Of a DNA stretch of 64,000 nucleotides, positions 42,442-51,256 are shown one piece after another. The position numbers and the translations under genes are program-made. How positions within the stretch are numbered: the first letter of the stretch is position 1; each line of letters opens with the position of its first letter. The notes under the pieces are model-generated. The model was not told where the DNA came from. It ran no database searches and was given only the letters and a program-made list of their open reading frames with translations. Origin of the DNA: Streptomyces sp. TRM70350 (GTDB lineage: Bacteria; Actinomycetota; Actinomycetes; Streptomycetales; Streptomycetaceae); NCBI RefSeq assembly GCF_019219825.1, contig NZ_JAHUXH010000025.1, positions 47,693 to 111,692 on the forward strand. Direction: 5' to 3'.

Positions 42442-43109
42442 ATGAACACAACCGACTCGTCGTCCATGATCCGTATCCTCCTCGCCGACGACCATGCGCT
42501 GGTGCGTCGCGGCGTGCGGCCCGTCCTCGACCGGGAGCCGGACCTTCAGGTCGTCGCCGAGGCCGGCGACGGCGCGGAGGCCATCGCCCTGGCCCGTATC
42601 ACGAGGTCGACCTGGCCGTGCTGGACATCGCCATGCCCCGGATGACCGGCCTGCAGGCCGCACGGGAACTGAGCGCGCTGAAGCCGGACCTGCGCGTGCT
42701 GATGCTGACCATGCATGACAACGAGCAGTACTTCTTCCAGGCGCTGAAGGCCGGTGCCAGCGGATACGTGCTGAAGTCCGTGGCCGACCGCGACCTGGTC
42801 GCCGCCTGCAGGGCCGCCATGCGCGACGAGCCCTTCCTCTACCCGGGTGCGGTCACCGCCCTCATCCGCAACTACCTCGACCGCGTCCGCCACGGCGAGG
42901 AACCACCCGACCAGGTCCTCACCCCCCGAGAAGAGGAGGTGCTCAAGCTCGTCGCCGAGGGCTACTCCTCCAAGGAGATCGCCGAGATACTCTTCATCCG
43001 TATCAAGACCGTCCACCGGCACCGGGCGAACCTGCTCCACAAACTCGGCCTGCGCGACCGTCCGGAACTGACCCGCTACGCCATCCGCGCCGGCCTCATC
43101 GAACCCTGA
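42442..43109 (+). pseudogene. NarL-family response regulator with one frameshift
   Basis: The receiver starts IRILLADDHALVRRGVRPVL with the acidic pair, but at about 42597 the frame changes; the remainder (HEVDLAVLDIAMPRMTGLQA with the phosphoacceptor Asp, SGYVLKSVADRDLVAACRAA, then the LuxR domain LTPREEEVLKLVAEGYSSKE) continues one frame over to 43109. A net loss of one base explains it. Without a correction or programmed frameshift, only a 67-residue stub is made. The paralogous regulator at 1813-2185 is broken in a different way. Confidence 0.85.
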
Positions 43110-43169
43110 CCCGCTTGTCCCCTACGGCTGCCTCAACAAGGCAGGCCGCCCACTCCCCAGCCGGGACCG

Positions 43170-43269
43170 TGAGGCCCCGGCAGACCGCTCGCACCCGCCA
43201 CCACCGACACAACAAGACCTTGAGGCCCCGGCAGATCCGCTCGCGCCCAGCCACCACCGACACAAGAAG
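43170..43269 (+). repeat. imperfect direct repeat, about 48 bp, two copies
   Basis: Units at 43170-43216 and 43221-43269 both run tgaggccccggcaga, then ccgctcgc, then caccaccgacacaa and aag, with small indels. They lie between the regulator remnant and the small gene ahead of secDF and could hold promoter or operator elements, though none is obvious. Confidence 0.85.
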
Positions 43270-43279
43270 GGGACGGCGC

Positions 43280-43684
43280 ATGGCACGCTCCTTGCACACC
43301 GTCCCCCGCGCGGGCGGCCTCGGCCCGGCAGCGGTGATCGCTGTCCTGCTCGCCGTCCTCACCGCCCTGCTCAACTCGCCCGCGCACGGCAGCACCTACC
43401 TCACCTATGGCGCGGCGCCGACTTCCGGCGCCGCGCAGACCGGCAGCGAACCGTACGCGGACGACGGGCACTCCGCCGTCCGTAACACCCTGGTCCGAAG
43501 CCAACGCGATACCCCCGGCGAGCGTCTTTCACCGTCGGCCACCGCCACCCTCACCTCGTACTGCGGGGCCCATAGCCCGCCGTCGTGCGCACGCACGCCC
43601 CTACTGGCGGCGAACCCGCCCGCCTCCCTCCGGCCCGCGGACCGTCACCAAGGGCGGGCACCACCTCCAGCCCCAGGCACCTGA
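43280..43684 (+). CDS. small putative secreted or membrane-anchored protein upstream of secDF
   Basis: A 134-residue frame from an ATG with AAGGGGACG upstream. Residues 1-38 give a basic start and one hydrophobic helix (GPAAVIAVLLAVLTALLNSP) ending near AHGS, compatible with a signal peptide. The rest is Ser/Thr/Pro-rich with two Cys and no recognised domain. It ends 67 bases before secDF. Coding status is moderately supported by the ribosome site and signal peptide only. Confidence 0.5.
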   Translation: MARSLHTVPRAGGLGPAAVIAVLLAVLTALLNSPAHGSTYLTYGAAPTSGAAQTGSEPYADDGHSAVRNTLVRSQRDTPGERLSPSATATLTSYCGAHSPPSCARTPLLAANPPASLRPADRHQGRAPPPAPGT

Positions 43685-43751
43685 ACTTCTTCCTTCTTTC
43701 CGTTGACCGCGGCCACTGTCCTGGCCGCGGTGTGCCTGCCGGAGGCCCACT

Positions 43752-45980
43752 GTGACCCGCGCCCTGCGCATCCGAGGGCTGCTCGCCCTCGCCGCTGTTG
43801 CCCTGTCGCTGTACATCGCCCTCACCGTGCCCGTCCAACTCGGACTCGATCTGCGCGGTGGCACACAGATCGTGCTGGAAACCCGCCCCACCGCCACCGC
43901 TGACGCCGACAGCGAAGCCGTCGACCGCACCGTGGAGGTGCTGCGCGAGCGCATCGACGCGCTCGGCGTCGCCGAACCCTCCCTCGCCCGCTCCGGCAGC
44001 AACCGGGTCGTCGTCGAACTTCCCGGCGTCCAGGACCCGGCCAAGGCCGCGGACGTGCTCGGCCGCACCGCCCAGCTCACCTTCCATCAGGTCCTCGGCA
44101 CAGCCACCCATGCCGAAGACACTGCCGAACCGCTGCCCGAACGGCCCCGCGAGCAGGTTCTGGCCGACGAGTCCGGCCAGCTCCTGCGCCTTGAGGCAGC
44201 CTCGCTGACCGGCAAGGACGTCAAGGAGGCCGCCGCCCGGTTCGACCAGCAGAGCGGCGCCGGGTGGCAGGTCGCCGTCGACTTCAAGGGGGACGGCCGC
44301 GACAGCTGGGCCCACTTGACCGGCCAGGCCGCCTGCCACCCGGCGGGGGACCCGTCCCGAAGGGTCGCCATCGTCCTGGACGACAAGATCATCTCCTCGC
44401 CCCAGGTCGACCCCTCGATCGCCTGCGGCTCGGGCATCAGCGGCGGCTCCACGCAGATCACCGGATCCTTCAACGCCGACGAAGCCAAGGAACTGGCCCT
44501 GCTCATCAACGGCGGCGCTCTGCCCGTACCCGTCGAGACCGTCGAGCAGCGCACCGTCGGCCCCACCCTGGGCGAGCAGGCCATCACCGCCAGCGCCTGG
44601 GCCGCCGCCGTGGGCACCGCGCTGACCGCGCTGTTCATCATCACCGTCTACCGGGTCACGGGCGCTCTGGCCACCGTGGCCCTGGCCTGCTACGGCCTGC
44701 TCTCCTACGCCGCCCTGGCCGCCCTCGGCGCTACGCTCACCCTGCCCGGACTCGCCGGCTTCGTGCTGGCCATCGGCATGGCCGTCGACGCCAACGTCCT
44801 CGTCTTCGAACGCGCCCGCGAAGAGTACGCCTCCCGCCACCGACCCAGCCCCCGCTCAGCCCTGACCGCGGGATTCCGTGGCGCCTTCAGCGCGATCGCC
44901 GACTCCAACATCACCACCCTCATCGCCGCCGGCCTGCTGTTCCTCCTCGCCTCCGGACCGGTGCGTGGCTTCGGCGTCACCCTGGGCATCGGCGTCCTCG
45001 CCTCCATGTTCAGCGCCCTGGTCATCACCCGCGCGCTCGCCGACTACGCCGCCTCCCGGCGCTGGCTGCGCAGCCGCCCGCGCCTGACGGGCATCGCCCA
45101 CACCGGCATCGTCCGCGACCACCTCACCCGCAAGAATCCCCACCTGATGCGTCGCTCCCGACGGTGGCTGGCCGCCTCCGCCACCGTCCTGGCCCTGGCC
45201 GCCTCCGGGATCGCCGTGCGCGGCCTGGACTTCGGTATCGAATTCACCGGGGGCCGTCTCATCGAATACGCCACCGCCACTCCCGTCGACCCCGACCGGG
45301 CCCGCGCCGCCCTCGCCGACGCCGGATTCCCCCGCGCCGTCGTCCAGACCTCCGGCGACAACCGGCTCACCGTCCGCGCCGACCAGTTGACGAATGCACA
45401 AGCAGCCACCGTCACCGAAACCATCAGTCGTCTGACCAGCCACGCGGACAAGCTCCGCGACGAAACCATCGGCCCCAGCCTCGGCAAGGAACTACGCCAC
45501 AACGCCCTGATCGCCCTCGCCGTCGCCCTCGGCGCCCAGCTGCTCTACCTCGCCGCCCGCTTCCGGTGGCTGTTCGGCACCTCCGCGGTCGCCGCCCTCG
45601 CCCACGACGTGGTGATCCTCATCGGCGTCTTCGCCTGGCTCGGCAAACCCATCGACGGCGTCTTCCTCGCCGCGCTGCTGACCGTCATCGGCTACTCGGT
45701 CAACGACTCCGTCGTCGTCTTCGACCGCATCAGAGACATGAGCCGACGCGACCGCAAGGCGCCCTTCGCATCCATCACCAACCGAGCACTCCTGCAGACC
45801 CTGCCCCGCACCGTCAACACCGGCCTGGGCGCCGCCTTCATCCTCACCGCCCTGGCCGTCCTCGGCGGCGACTCCCTCACCGACTTCGCCCTCGCCCTGC
45901 TCATCGGCCTCGCCGTGGGTACCTACTCCTCCATGTTCACCGCCACACCCCTCGCCATCGAACTCCACAACCGCACGTAG
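43752..45980 (+). CDS. secDF: protein translocase SecDF fusion
   Basis: A 742-residue membrane protein joining SecD and SecF, which use proton flow to help Sec export. SecD features: LGLDLRGGTQIVLETR at the N-terminus, GGALPVPVETVEQRTVGPTLG and AIGMAVDANVLVFERAREE. The SecF half begins near residue 465, with GLDFGIEFTGGRLIEY, IGPSLGKELRHNALIALAVA and VIGYSVNDSVVVFDRIRDM. Twelve helices are expected. Start is GTG at 43752. Streptomyces also carry separate secD and secF elsewhere, so this is probably the additional fused copy. Its neighbours are a broken two-component system and a permease. Confidence 0.94.
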   Translation: MTRALRIRGLLALAAVALSLYIALTVPVQLGLDLRGGTQIVLETRPTATADADSEAVDRTVEVLRERIDALGVAEPSLARSGSNRVVVELPGVQDPAKAADVLGRTAQLTFHQVLGTATHAEDTAEPLPERPREQVLADESGQLLRLEAASLTGKDVKEAAARFDQQSGAGWQVAVDFKGDGRDSWAHLTGQAACHPAGDPSRRVAIVLDDKIISSPQVDPSIACGSGISGGSTQITGSFNADEAKELALLINGGALPVPVETVEQRTVGPTLGEQAITASAWAAAVGTALTALFIITVYRVTGALATVALACYGLLSYAALAALGATLTLPGLAGFVLAIGMAVDANVLVFERAREEYASRHRPSPRSALTAGFRGAFSAIADSNITTLIAAGLLFLLASGPVRGFGVTLGIGVLASMFSALVITRALADYAASRRWLRSRPRLTGIAHTGIVRDHLTRKNPHLMRRSRRWLAASATVLALAASGIAVRGLDFGIEFTGGRLIEYATATPVDPDRARAALADAGFPRAVVQTSGDNRLTVRADQLTNAQAATVTETISRLTSHADKLRDETIGPSLGKELRHNALIALAVALGAQLLYLAARFRWLFGTSAVAALAHDVVILIGVFAWLGKPIDGVFLAALLTVIGYSVNDSVVVFDRIRDMSRRDRKAPFASITNRALLQTLPRTVNTGLGAAFILTALAVLGGDSLTDFALALLIGLAVGTYSSMFTATPLAIELHNRT

Positions 45981-46104
45981 GCACGGCTCGCTGCGCCCTG
46001 CGCTGCAGTCACCGTGGTCCGTCAGCCGCCTGCGCCCGGGATCCCATGTGCAGGGGGGCGGCGGAAAGCCATGTGATTCGTCAAGCCTGCGGGTATCGGG
46101 AGCT

Positions 46105-46134
46105 GGGGCCTTGGGGCCTTGGGGCCTTGGGGCC
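46105..46134 (+). repeat. 8-bp tandem repeat ggggcctt, almost four copies
   Basis: Three full copies of ggggcctt and a fourth partial copy, with two more loose copies by 46165, lie in the 285-base gap between secDF and the permease gene. Noncoding. Confidence 0.9.
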
Positions 46135-46265
46135 GTGGAGTCTTCGGGGCCTTCGGGCCTTGGGGCGAGTCCGTGTCTCCGATTGCAGTACGCCAAGGCA
46201 TCACTCCCTGGCCTGCCGGGCAGGCAAGACGTTGTTCAGCGCGGAACACCTCAGGGGGAGCCTTC

Positions 46266-47630
46266 GTGTCCACAACCACAAGGGATGCCGCCGCTTCGGC
46301 GGGGAATGGGGACGAGACCCCGCTGCGGCGGGCCATCGGTCCCCGACTGCTGGTCCTGTTCGTGATCGGCGACATCCTCGGTACCGGGATCTATGCCACC
46401 ACCGGGCAGGTCGCCGGCAAGGTGGGCGGGGCCCTGTGGCTGCCGTTCGTCATCGGATTCGTCGTAGCCATCCTGACAGCCGCCTCGTACGTCGAGCTTG
46501 TCGGCAAGTATCCGAAGGCGGCCGGCGCCGCGCTCTACACCCAGAAGGCGTTCCAGGTCCCGTTCCTCACCTTCATCATCGCCTTCATGGTGATGTGCTC
46601 GGGCCTGTCCTCGGCGAGTGCGGCGGCCCGCGCCTTCAGCGGCGACTACTTCGCCGAGTTCACGGACTTCTTCCCGCCCACCCTCATCGCGATCCTGTTC
46701 ATCCTCGCCCTGGCGGCCCTGAACCTGCGGGGCGTGTCGGAGTCCGTGAAGACCAACGTGGTCCTCACCATGGTCGAACTGACCGGCCTGCTCGTCATCC
46801 TCACGATCGGCGCCTGGGCAGTCCTGACCGGCGACGGTGAACCGTCCCGGCTCGGCGAGTTCCAGGCAGAGGGCACCGGTTACGCGCTGATCACCAGCGT
46901 GCTGGGAGCGACAGCTCTCGGCTTCTTCGCCTTCGTGGGCTTCGAGGACTCCGTCAACATGGCCGAGGAGACCAAGGACCCGGTGCGTACGTTCCCGCGC
47001 GCCATCTTCACCGGCGTCGCCGTCACCGGCACCATCTACGTCCTGGTCGCCCTGGTCTCCTCGCTGCTCGTCGACTACCGCGTGCTGGAGGACTCCAGCG
47101 GCCCGCTGCTGGAGGTCGTCAAGGCCGGCGGCCTCGACTTCCCGCCCAAGCTGTTCGCGCTGATCGCCCTGTTCGCGGTCACCAACTCGGCACTGATCAA
47201 CATCATGATGGCCTCCCGCCTCTGCTACGGCATGGCGAACGAACGCATCCTGCCGCGCGCCCTGGGCCGCGTGCTCCCCCGGCGCCGCACGCCGGTCGTC
47301 GGGATCGTCTTCGTCTCGCTCCTCGCCATCGGCCTCGTGTCCACCGGGGAGATCGCGGGCCTCGGCGACACCACGGCCTTCCTGCTCCTGTGCGTCTTCG
47401 CCGTCGTCAACGTCGCCGTCCTCGTCCTGCGCCGCGACCGCGTCGAGCACCAGCACTTCCGCACACCGACGGCCCTGCCGGTGCTGGGCGCGGTCACCGC
47501 CCTGATCCTGGCCAGCCCGCTGTCCGACCGGCCCGCGGACGTCTACATCCGGGCGGGCGTACTGCTGGCCATCGGAATCGGGCTGTGGGCGCTCAACAAG
47601 ATGGTGATGAAGGTACGCGGCGAGGCCTGA
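46266..47630 (+). CDS. APC-family amino-acid permease
   Basis: A 454-residue transporter with 12 expected helices. The first helix carries the APC signature FVIGDILGTGIYATTGQVAG; later GFFAFVGFEDSVNMAEETKD marks helix 6 and the following loop. The GTG at 46266 is preceded by AGGGGGAG, which decides the start. It probably imports or exchanges amino acids or amines; the substrate cannot be told. Confidence 0.92.
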   Translation: MSTTTRDAAASAGNGDETPLRRAIGPRLLVLFVIGDILGTGIYATTGQVAGKVGGALWLPFVIGFVVAILTAASYVELVGKYPKAAGAALYTQKAFQVPFLTFIIAFMVMCSGLSSASAAARAFSGDYFAEFTDFFPPTLIAILFILALAALNLRGVSESVKTNVVLTMVELTGLLVILTIGAWAVLTGDGEPSRLGEFQAEGTGYALITSVLGATALGFFAFVGFEDSVNMAEETKDPVRTFPRAIFTGVAVTGTIYVLVALVSSLLVDYRVLEDSSGPLLEVVKAGGLDFPPKLFALIALFAVTNSALINIMMASRLCYGMANERILPRALGRVLPRRRTPVVGIVFVSLLAIGLVSTGEIAGLGDTTAFLLLCVFAVVNVAVLVLRRDRVEHQHFRTPTALPVLGAVTALILASPLSDRPADVYIRAGVLLAIGIGLWALNKMVMKVRGEA

Positions 47631-47819
47631 GTCGCACCGCCCTCCGGGTGGGCGCGGGTGGGCGCGGCGCGATCACAGCGCCACGGGCAAGGCGCTTGGC
47701 GCTTGCGCCCATCGGCGCCCGGCACCTCTGCCTCCGCCACTCATGCCCCGCGCCACCACGGCAAGGCCGTTATGGGCATCGGTCACCTGCGGCAATGGGC
47801 ACTGAACCCGACGACAATG

Positions 47820-48527
47820 TCACGTGGCTGCGTGCGACGGTGGCATAGACGCCCGACGTGCCGATCCCCGAAAGGATGAGTCATGGCGCAGCCCGGCACC
47901 CTTCCACTGCGCGACCCTGAGGCGGAGATGCAGCGAAGCCGTCTCGCCCGCGCTCTGGAAACAGGGCGCCCGCGCTATCGACGACGGTGCCGCGCTGGAC
48001 GGGGTGGTCGGCGAAGGTGGGCGGGCCGGTGACGGGGCACGTCGAGGATGCCGTGGCGGCCGACCGGCCAGGCGCGAGTGCGAGCGCTGCCCGAGCCGAT
48101 GGCGATCGCGGGTCAGCGTCGGCAGGTCGGCCATGGCCGGCGGCGAACAGCAGCGATCACGAGCGGACCTCCCTGACCTGGGGCAGCGCCCGCAGTAGCG
48201 GGCCTGTGGCACGATGCGCAGCCGCGCCAGCTCGACGGGGTTCCGGCACTGCCGGCAGACGCCGTAGGTGCCCTGATCCATGCGCTCCAGGGCGGCCTCG
48301 ACATCGGCGAGGACCATGCGGGCAGAGGCACACAGCTTGATGTGAACCTCCAGCTGGGAGACCGCGGCCTGCTCGCGGGCGCGCTGGGCCCGCGCGGGAG
48401 CGCCCTGCCAGACCTGGGCGAGCTGTTCCAGGCGAAAGACACGCTGCTCGTTGAGGTTCTCCCGCAGCCCGGCCAGTTCGGCCGCGCTCAGGCCCGCGTT
48501 GGTGTCGGCGACGACCTGCTGGTTCAC
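47820..48527 (-). CDS. TraR/DksA-type zinc-finger protein, copy 1, with frameshifted C-terminus
   Basis: From a GTG at 48527 with GAAAGGGGTG upstream, about 112 residues match the family: helical region SAAELAGLRENLNEQRVFRL, then ALERMDQGTYGVCRQC and ARYCGRC, a CxxC/CxxC zinc finger. Just after the last Cys the frame appears to slip: another frame gives QVREVRS and a stop at 48157, the short ending expected. Without correction the frame reads on to 47820 through about 120 low-quality residues. The family-like gene is therefore 48157-48527. The zinc site itself is intact. Possibly an RNA-polymerase-binding regulator. Confidence 0.7.
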   Translation of the reverse strand: MNQQVVADTNAGLSAAELAGLRENLNEQRVFRLEQLAQVWQGAPARAQRAREQAAVSQLEVHIKLCASARMVLADVEAALERMDQGTYGVCRQCRNPVELARLRIVPQARYCGRCPRSGRSARDRCCSPPAMADLPTLTRDRHRLGQRSHSRLAGRPPRHPRRAPSPARPPSPTTPSSAAPSSIARAPCFQSAGETASLHLRLRVAQWKGAGLRHDSSFRGSARRASMPPSHAAT

Positions 48528-48640
48528 GACGTCACCCCTTTCCAGAAGTGAAGCAGGGGGCACACAGAAGGCTCCGGCTGCGGCCGGAGCGGGACAGAGT
48601 CAGGCCCGCGGCCCTGTGGCACAGGGAAGGGCCACGCGGG

Positions 48641-48987
48641 TCAGTCGGCGCGATGCTCGCAGGGCACACAGCACCGCGCGTGCGGGAGGATCTCCAGCCG
48701 CTCCACCGGGATCGGCTTGCCGCACCCCTGGCACATGCCGTACGCGCCCGCCTGAAGCCGGGCAAAGGCGGCGTCGATGTCTCTCAGTACCTGTTCCACA
48801 GCCGTCCTCTGCACGACTTTCAGATCTCTTTCAGATCATCGGCCTCCTGAGCGCCCCTGGCGGCTTCGCCGAGGGCCTGCAGCCGGGCGACACGGGCGCT
48901 GCGCTCATGCTCCAGACGCTGGCGTGCCTCGTTCACACTGAGACGTTCGACAGCAGCGCCGACGCGGGCAGCGGAGTCCAACGACAT
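48641..48987 (-). pseudogene. TraR/DksA-type zinc-finger protein, copy 2, frameshifted by an 11-bp duplication
   Basis: The ATG at 48987 opens SLDSAARVGAAVERLSVNEA and a helical region to EADDLKEI then a stop. After an 11-base tandem duplication (48817-48838) the correct frame resumes: TAVEQVLRDIDAAFARLQAG, then YGMCQGCGKPIPVERLEILP and RCCVPCEHRAD with all four zinc cysteines. Removing one duplicate rejoins the frames into a normal protein of about 110 residues. It is a paralogue of copy 1, about 115 bases upstream on the same strand. Confidence 0.8.
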
Positions 48988-49777
48988 CGCGACATCAGTC
49001 CCTTCCCATCACAGCCGCGCAGGGAGACCGCCGCGTTCACCGGCAATCTCCCGTTTCGCCCTCCACCCTCACCGCCCGGGCAGCAGACGGCCATCGGGCG
49101 CAGACCCCATTTCGGTGGGGACACACAGCGCAGAGGGGGCACGTGGCAAAGGGCGTACGCCTGGGTCTCCCGCAGCGGGGGCGCAGCAGCCACCCCGACC
49201 ACTCGGTATCCATACAGAGCTGCACGTTCGTGTCCGCTGACACCCTGCCAGTGAGTGTGGGGGCGATCGGAGTTGGACGGCCCTTCACGGAACCAGGCTG
49301 ATGCCGCCATTGGATGTCAGATGCCTCACCTGGGCCGTTCGGACCGGCAACGGGCCCGTCACGGCAAGGATCTTGGAGCAACCCGTAACCCGGTCGCCGG
49401 ACCGCGGTTGGTAGCGGTGGGGGTGGGGAGCGGGGCTGGTCCTGTGTGCCCATGCTCTGCCTGCGTTGCCTCGGGAGGTGTGCTGTCGGGAGTGGCTGTC
49501 CACAGCTGCGACGCGGGCGCGGGCCCTTGAGCGGGTGTACGGGACTGCGAGCCCGTCCGGGACCGGCAGCCCGGCCGTCGAGTCGTGACGCACCGGGCCG
49601 CGATGCCGTACGCGCCGGGCAGTTGGACGGCGGCCGGACACGTCCCTTTCGGCCAGTCGGCGAGTGAGGGCGCGGGAAGCGGAAGCGGGCGATTGCCGGC
49701 CGGATGCGGAGAGTGCGAGACCAACTCGTCGCCTCACACCGGCGGCAGGCCGCCTCGGAGCGGGAGGACAGGTAACC
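48988..49777. other. intergenic stretch without a supported gene
   Basis: These 790 bases precede the siderophore operon. Open frames on both strands are Arg/Pro-rich shadows without ribosome sites or known domains. I looked for an iron-box palindrome of the DmdR/IdeR type (TTAGGTTAGGCTAACCTAA-like) and saw none. No repeat or RNA gene is evident. Confidence 0.55.
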
Positions 49778-51256
49778 GTGGCAGTGACCGAGCAGATCCC
49801 ACGCCGCCAGCCGGCGCGCGAGCCGGGGGCGCGGACCTACCCGGGCGCCCTGCCGATCGTGCCGGTGCGTGCTCGCGGCCTCACCGTCGAGGACGCGGAC
49901 GGACGCCGCTACCTGGACTGCCTCTCGGGCGCCGGGACCCTTGCCCTCGGCCACAATCACCCCGTCGTGCTCGAAGCGATCCGCAAGGTCCTCGACTCGG
50001 GCGCCCCACTCAACGTCCCCGACCTGGCCACCCCCGTCGAGGACGCCTTCGTCACGGAACTCAAGCGCACCCTGCCGCCCGGACTCGCCGAGAACGCACG
50101 CGTGCAGTTCTGCGGCCCGTCGGCAACGGAAGCCGTCGAGACCGCCACCGCCCTCGTCTGCGCCGCAACCGGACGCACCCAGGTCGTTGCCCTCACCAGC
50201 ACCGATCACGGGATGACGCCCGACCTGTCGGGAACTTCCGGAGAGGCCGGCCAGGCGCCGGACGCCCGCCTGCGCTCCCCGCGCGGCTGTCACTGTCCCT
50301 TCGGCATCGCCGGCACAGACGCCGCCGAACTGGCCGCCCGCCGGACCGGGGCCACCCTCTCGTCCTCGTCCCCGGCGACCAGCCCCGCCGGAATGCTCCT
50401 CGAACCCGTCCATGGGGAGTGCGGAGTGATCCCCACGCCCGACGCATGGATGCGCGCGACGCGGCAGATCACAGCCGCCCGTTCCATCCCCCTCATCGTC
50501 GATGAGACGCAGACAGGGGTCGGCAGGACCGGTGCCTTCTGGGCCGTCGAGCACAGCGGGGTGACGCCCGACGTGATGATCCTCTCCGAAACCATCGGCG
50601 GCAGCCTCCCGCTGGCCGCGGTGATCCACCGCGACGACCTCGCACCTCGCTACCCCATCACCCCGACCAGCCCGTTCCGCGGCAACCAACTCGCCCTCGC
50701 CGCAGGCACGGCAACCCTCGCCCACGTCCGCCAACACCGCCTCGCCGAACGAGCGGCGGCCATCGGGTCCCACATGCTGTCCCAACTCCGCTGCCTCGCC
50801 CGGGAGTTCCCCTTCATCGGCGATGTGCGCGGGCGGGGACTGATGATCGGCGTGGAGCTGAGGGTGGCTTCGGAAGCGGCGGACTCTTGTGTCGTCCGAG
50901 ATGAGGCCGGGACTCCGCGCATCAGCGGTGCGATCGGTCCGACGCCGCCGAGCCCGGGAGGACGCGCCCAGGGTACGCACCCTGCCGCTGTTGAACTCGC
51001 CGTCGCCGTTCAGCGGGAGTGCCTCCGACGCGGCCTGATCGTCGGACTCGCCCGACGGCACCCGAGCGTCGTACGGCTGCTCCCACCGCTCACCATCAAC
51101 GACGAGCAGGCTTCCGCAGTACTCGACCGCCTGGCCGACGCACTCACGGCCGCGGCCCGCGCCCACCCCGACGAGGGCGACCGCCCATCGCGCCGCTCGA
51201 AACACCAGCCCCACGACCACGCCAACCATGCCGACCGCGCCGAGCGGTCGCGATAG
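49778..51256 (+). CDS. class III aminotransferase-like protein (diaminobutyrate type) lacking the PLP lysine
   Basis: About 492 residues from a GTG with GGGAGG upstream. It aligns with 2,4-diaminobutyrate transaminases: YLDCLSGAGTLALGHNHPVV near the start, LLEPVHGECGVIPTPDAW, and the cofactor Asp in LIVDETQTGVGRTGAFW. The position of the Schiff-base lysine (family SKAIGGG) reads LSETIGGSLPLAAV, so Lys is replaced by Glu. The HG loop is also altered (STDHGMTPDLSG). It probably cannot do normal transamination and may have a structural role or be decaying. It lies upstream of the IucA/IucC synthetase, where an active enzyme would supply a diamine. Confidence 0.85.
   Translation: MAVTEQIPRRQPAREPGARTYPGALPIVPVRARGLTVEDADGRRYLDCLSGAGTLALGHNHPVVLEAIRKVLDSGAPLNVPDLATPVEDAFVTELKRTLPPGLAENARVQFCGPSATEAVETATALVCAATGRTQVVALTSTDHGMTPDLSGTSGEAGQAPDARLRSPRGCHCPFGIAGTDAAELAARRTGATLSSSSPATSPAGMLLEPVHGECGVIPTPDAWMRATRQITAARSIPLIVDETQTGVGRTGAFWAVEHSGVTPDVMILSETIGGSLPLAAVIHRDDLAPRYPITPTSPFRGNQLALAAGTATLAHVRQHRLAERAAAIGSHMLSQLRCLAREFPFIGDVRGRGLMIGVELRVASEAADSCVVRDEAGTPRISGAIGPTPPSPGGRAQGTHPAAVELAVAVQRECLRRGLIVGLARRHPSVVRLLPPLTINDEQASAVLDRLADALTAAARAHPDEGDRPSRRSKHQPHDHANHADRAERSR

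Larger units (their letters stand above)
41436..42445 (+). pseudogene. sensor histidine kinase (NarL/DesK type) split by a heptanucleotide repeat
   Basis: The GTG-started frame gives two membrane helices (VFALNAVVLGAATALPLWA; TEAVILVTGLVVMLIANAAL), a HAMP-like linker and the phosphoacceptor box AQELHDEVGQSMTAILQ. Seven copies of GCAGCGG then throw the frame off. In another frame the protein continues correctly as LRGELHQAQEITRESLAEVP, RRLRPGVLEDLGLVSAL, N-box TLTNAARHAEASRVE (duplicated), and G-box GREGAGIRGMRERALLIGAT-like sequence to the stop. Five or eight repeat copies would restore one frame. It overlaps the response-regulator start by 4 bases. Either a phase-variable gene in the OFF state or a recent pseudogene. 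Confidence 0.85.

Noticed and set aside
47883..48035. Small plus-strand frame starting MAQPGTLPLRDPEAEMQRSR after an AAAGGATG site
   Set aside because: It turns Arg-rich and stops after about 50 codons with no recognisable fold; too weak to call as a gene.
49500..49777. Iron-dependent repressor box upstream of the siderophore operon
   Set aside because: No AT-rich TTAGG/CCTAA palindrome is visible in this GC-rich stretch.
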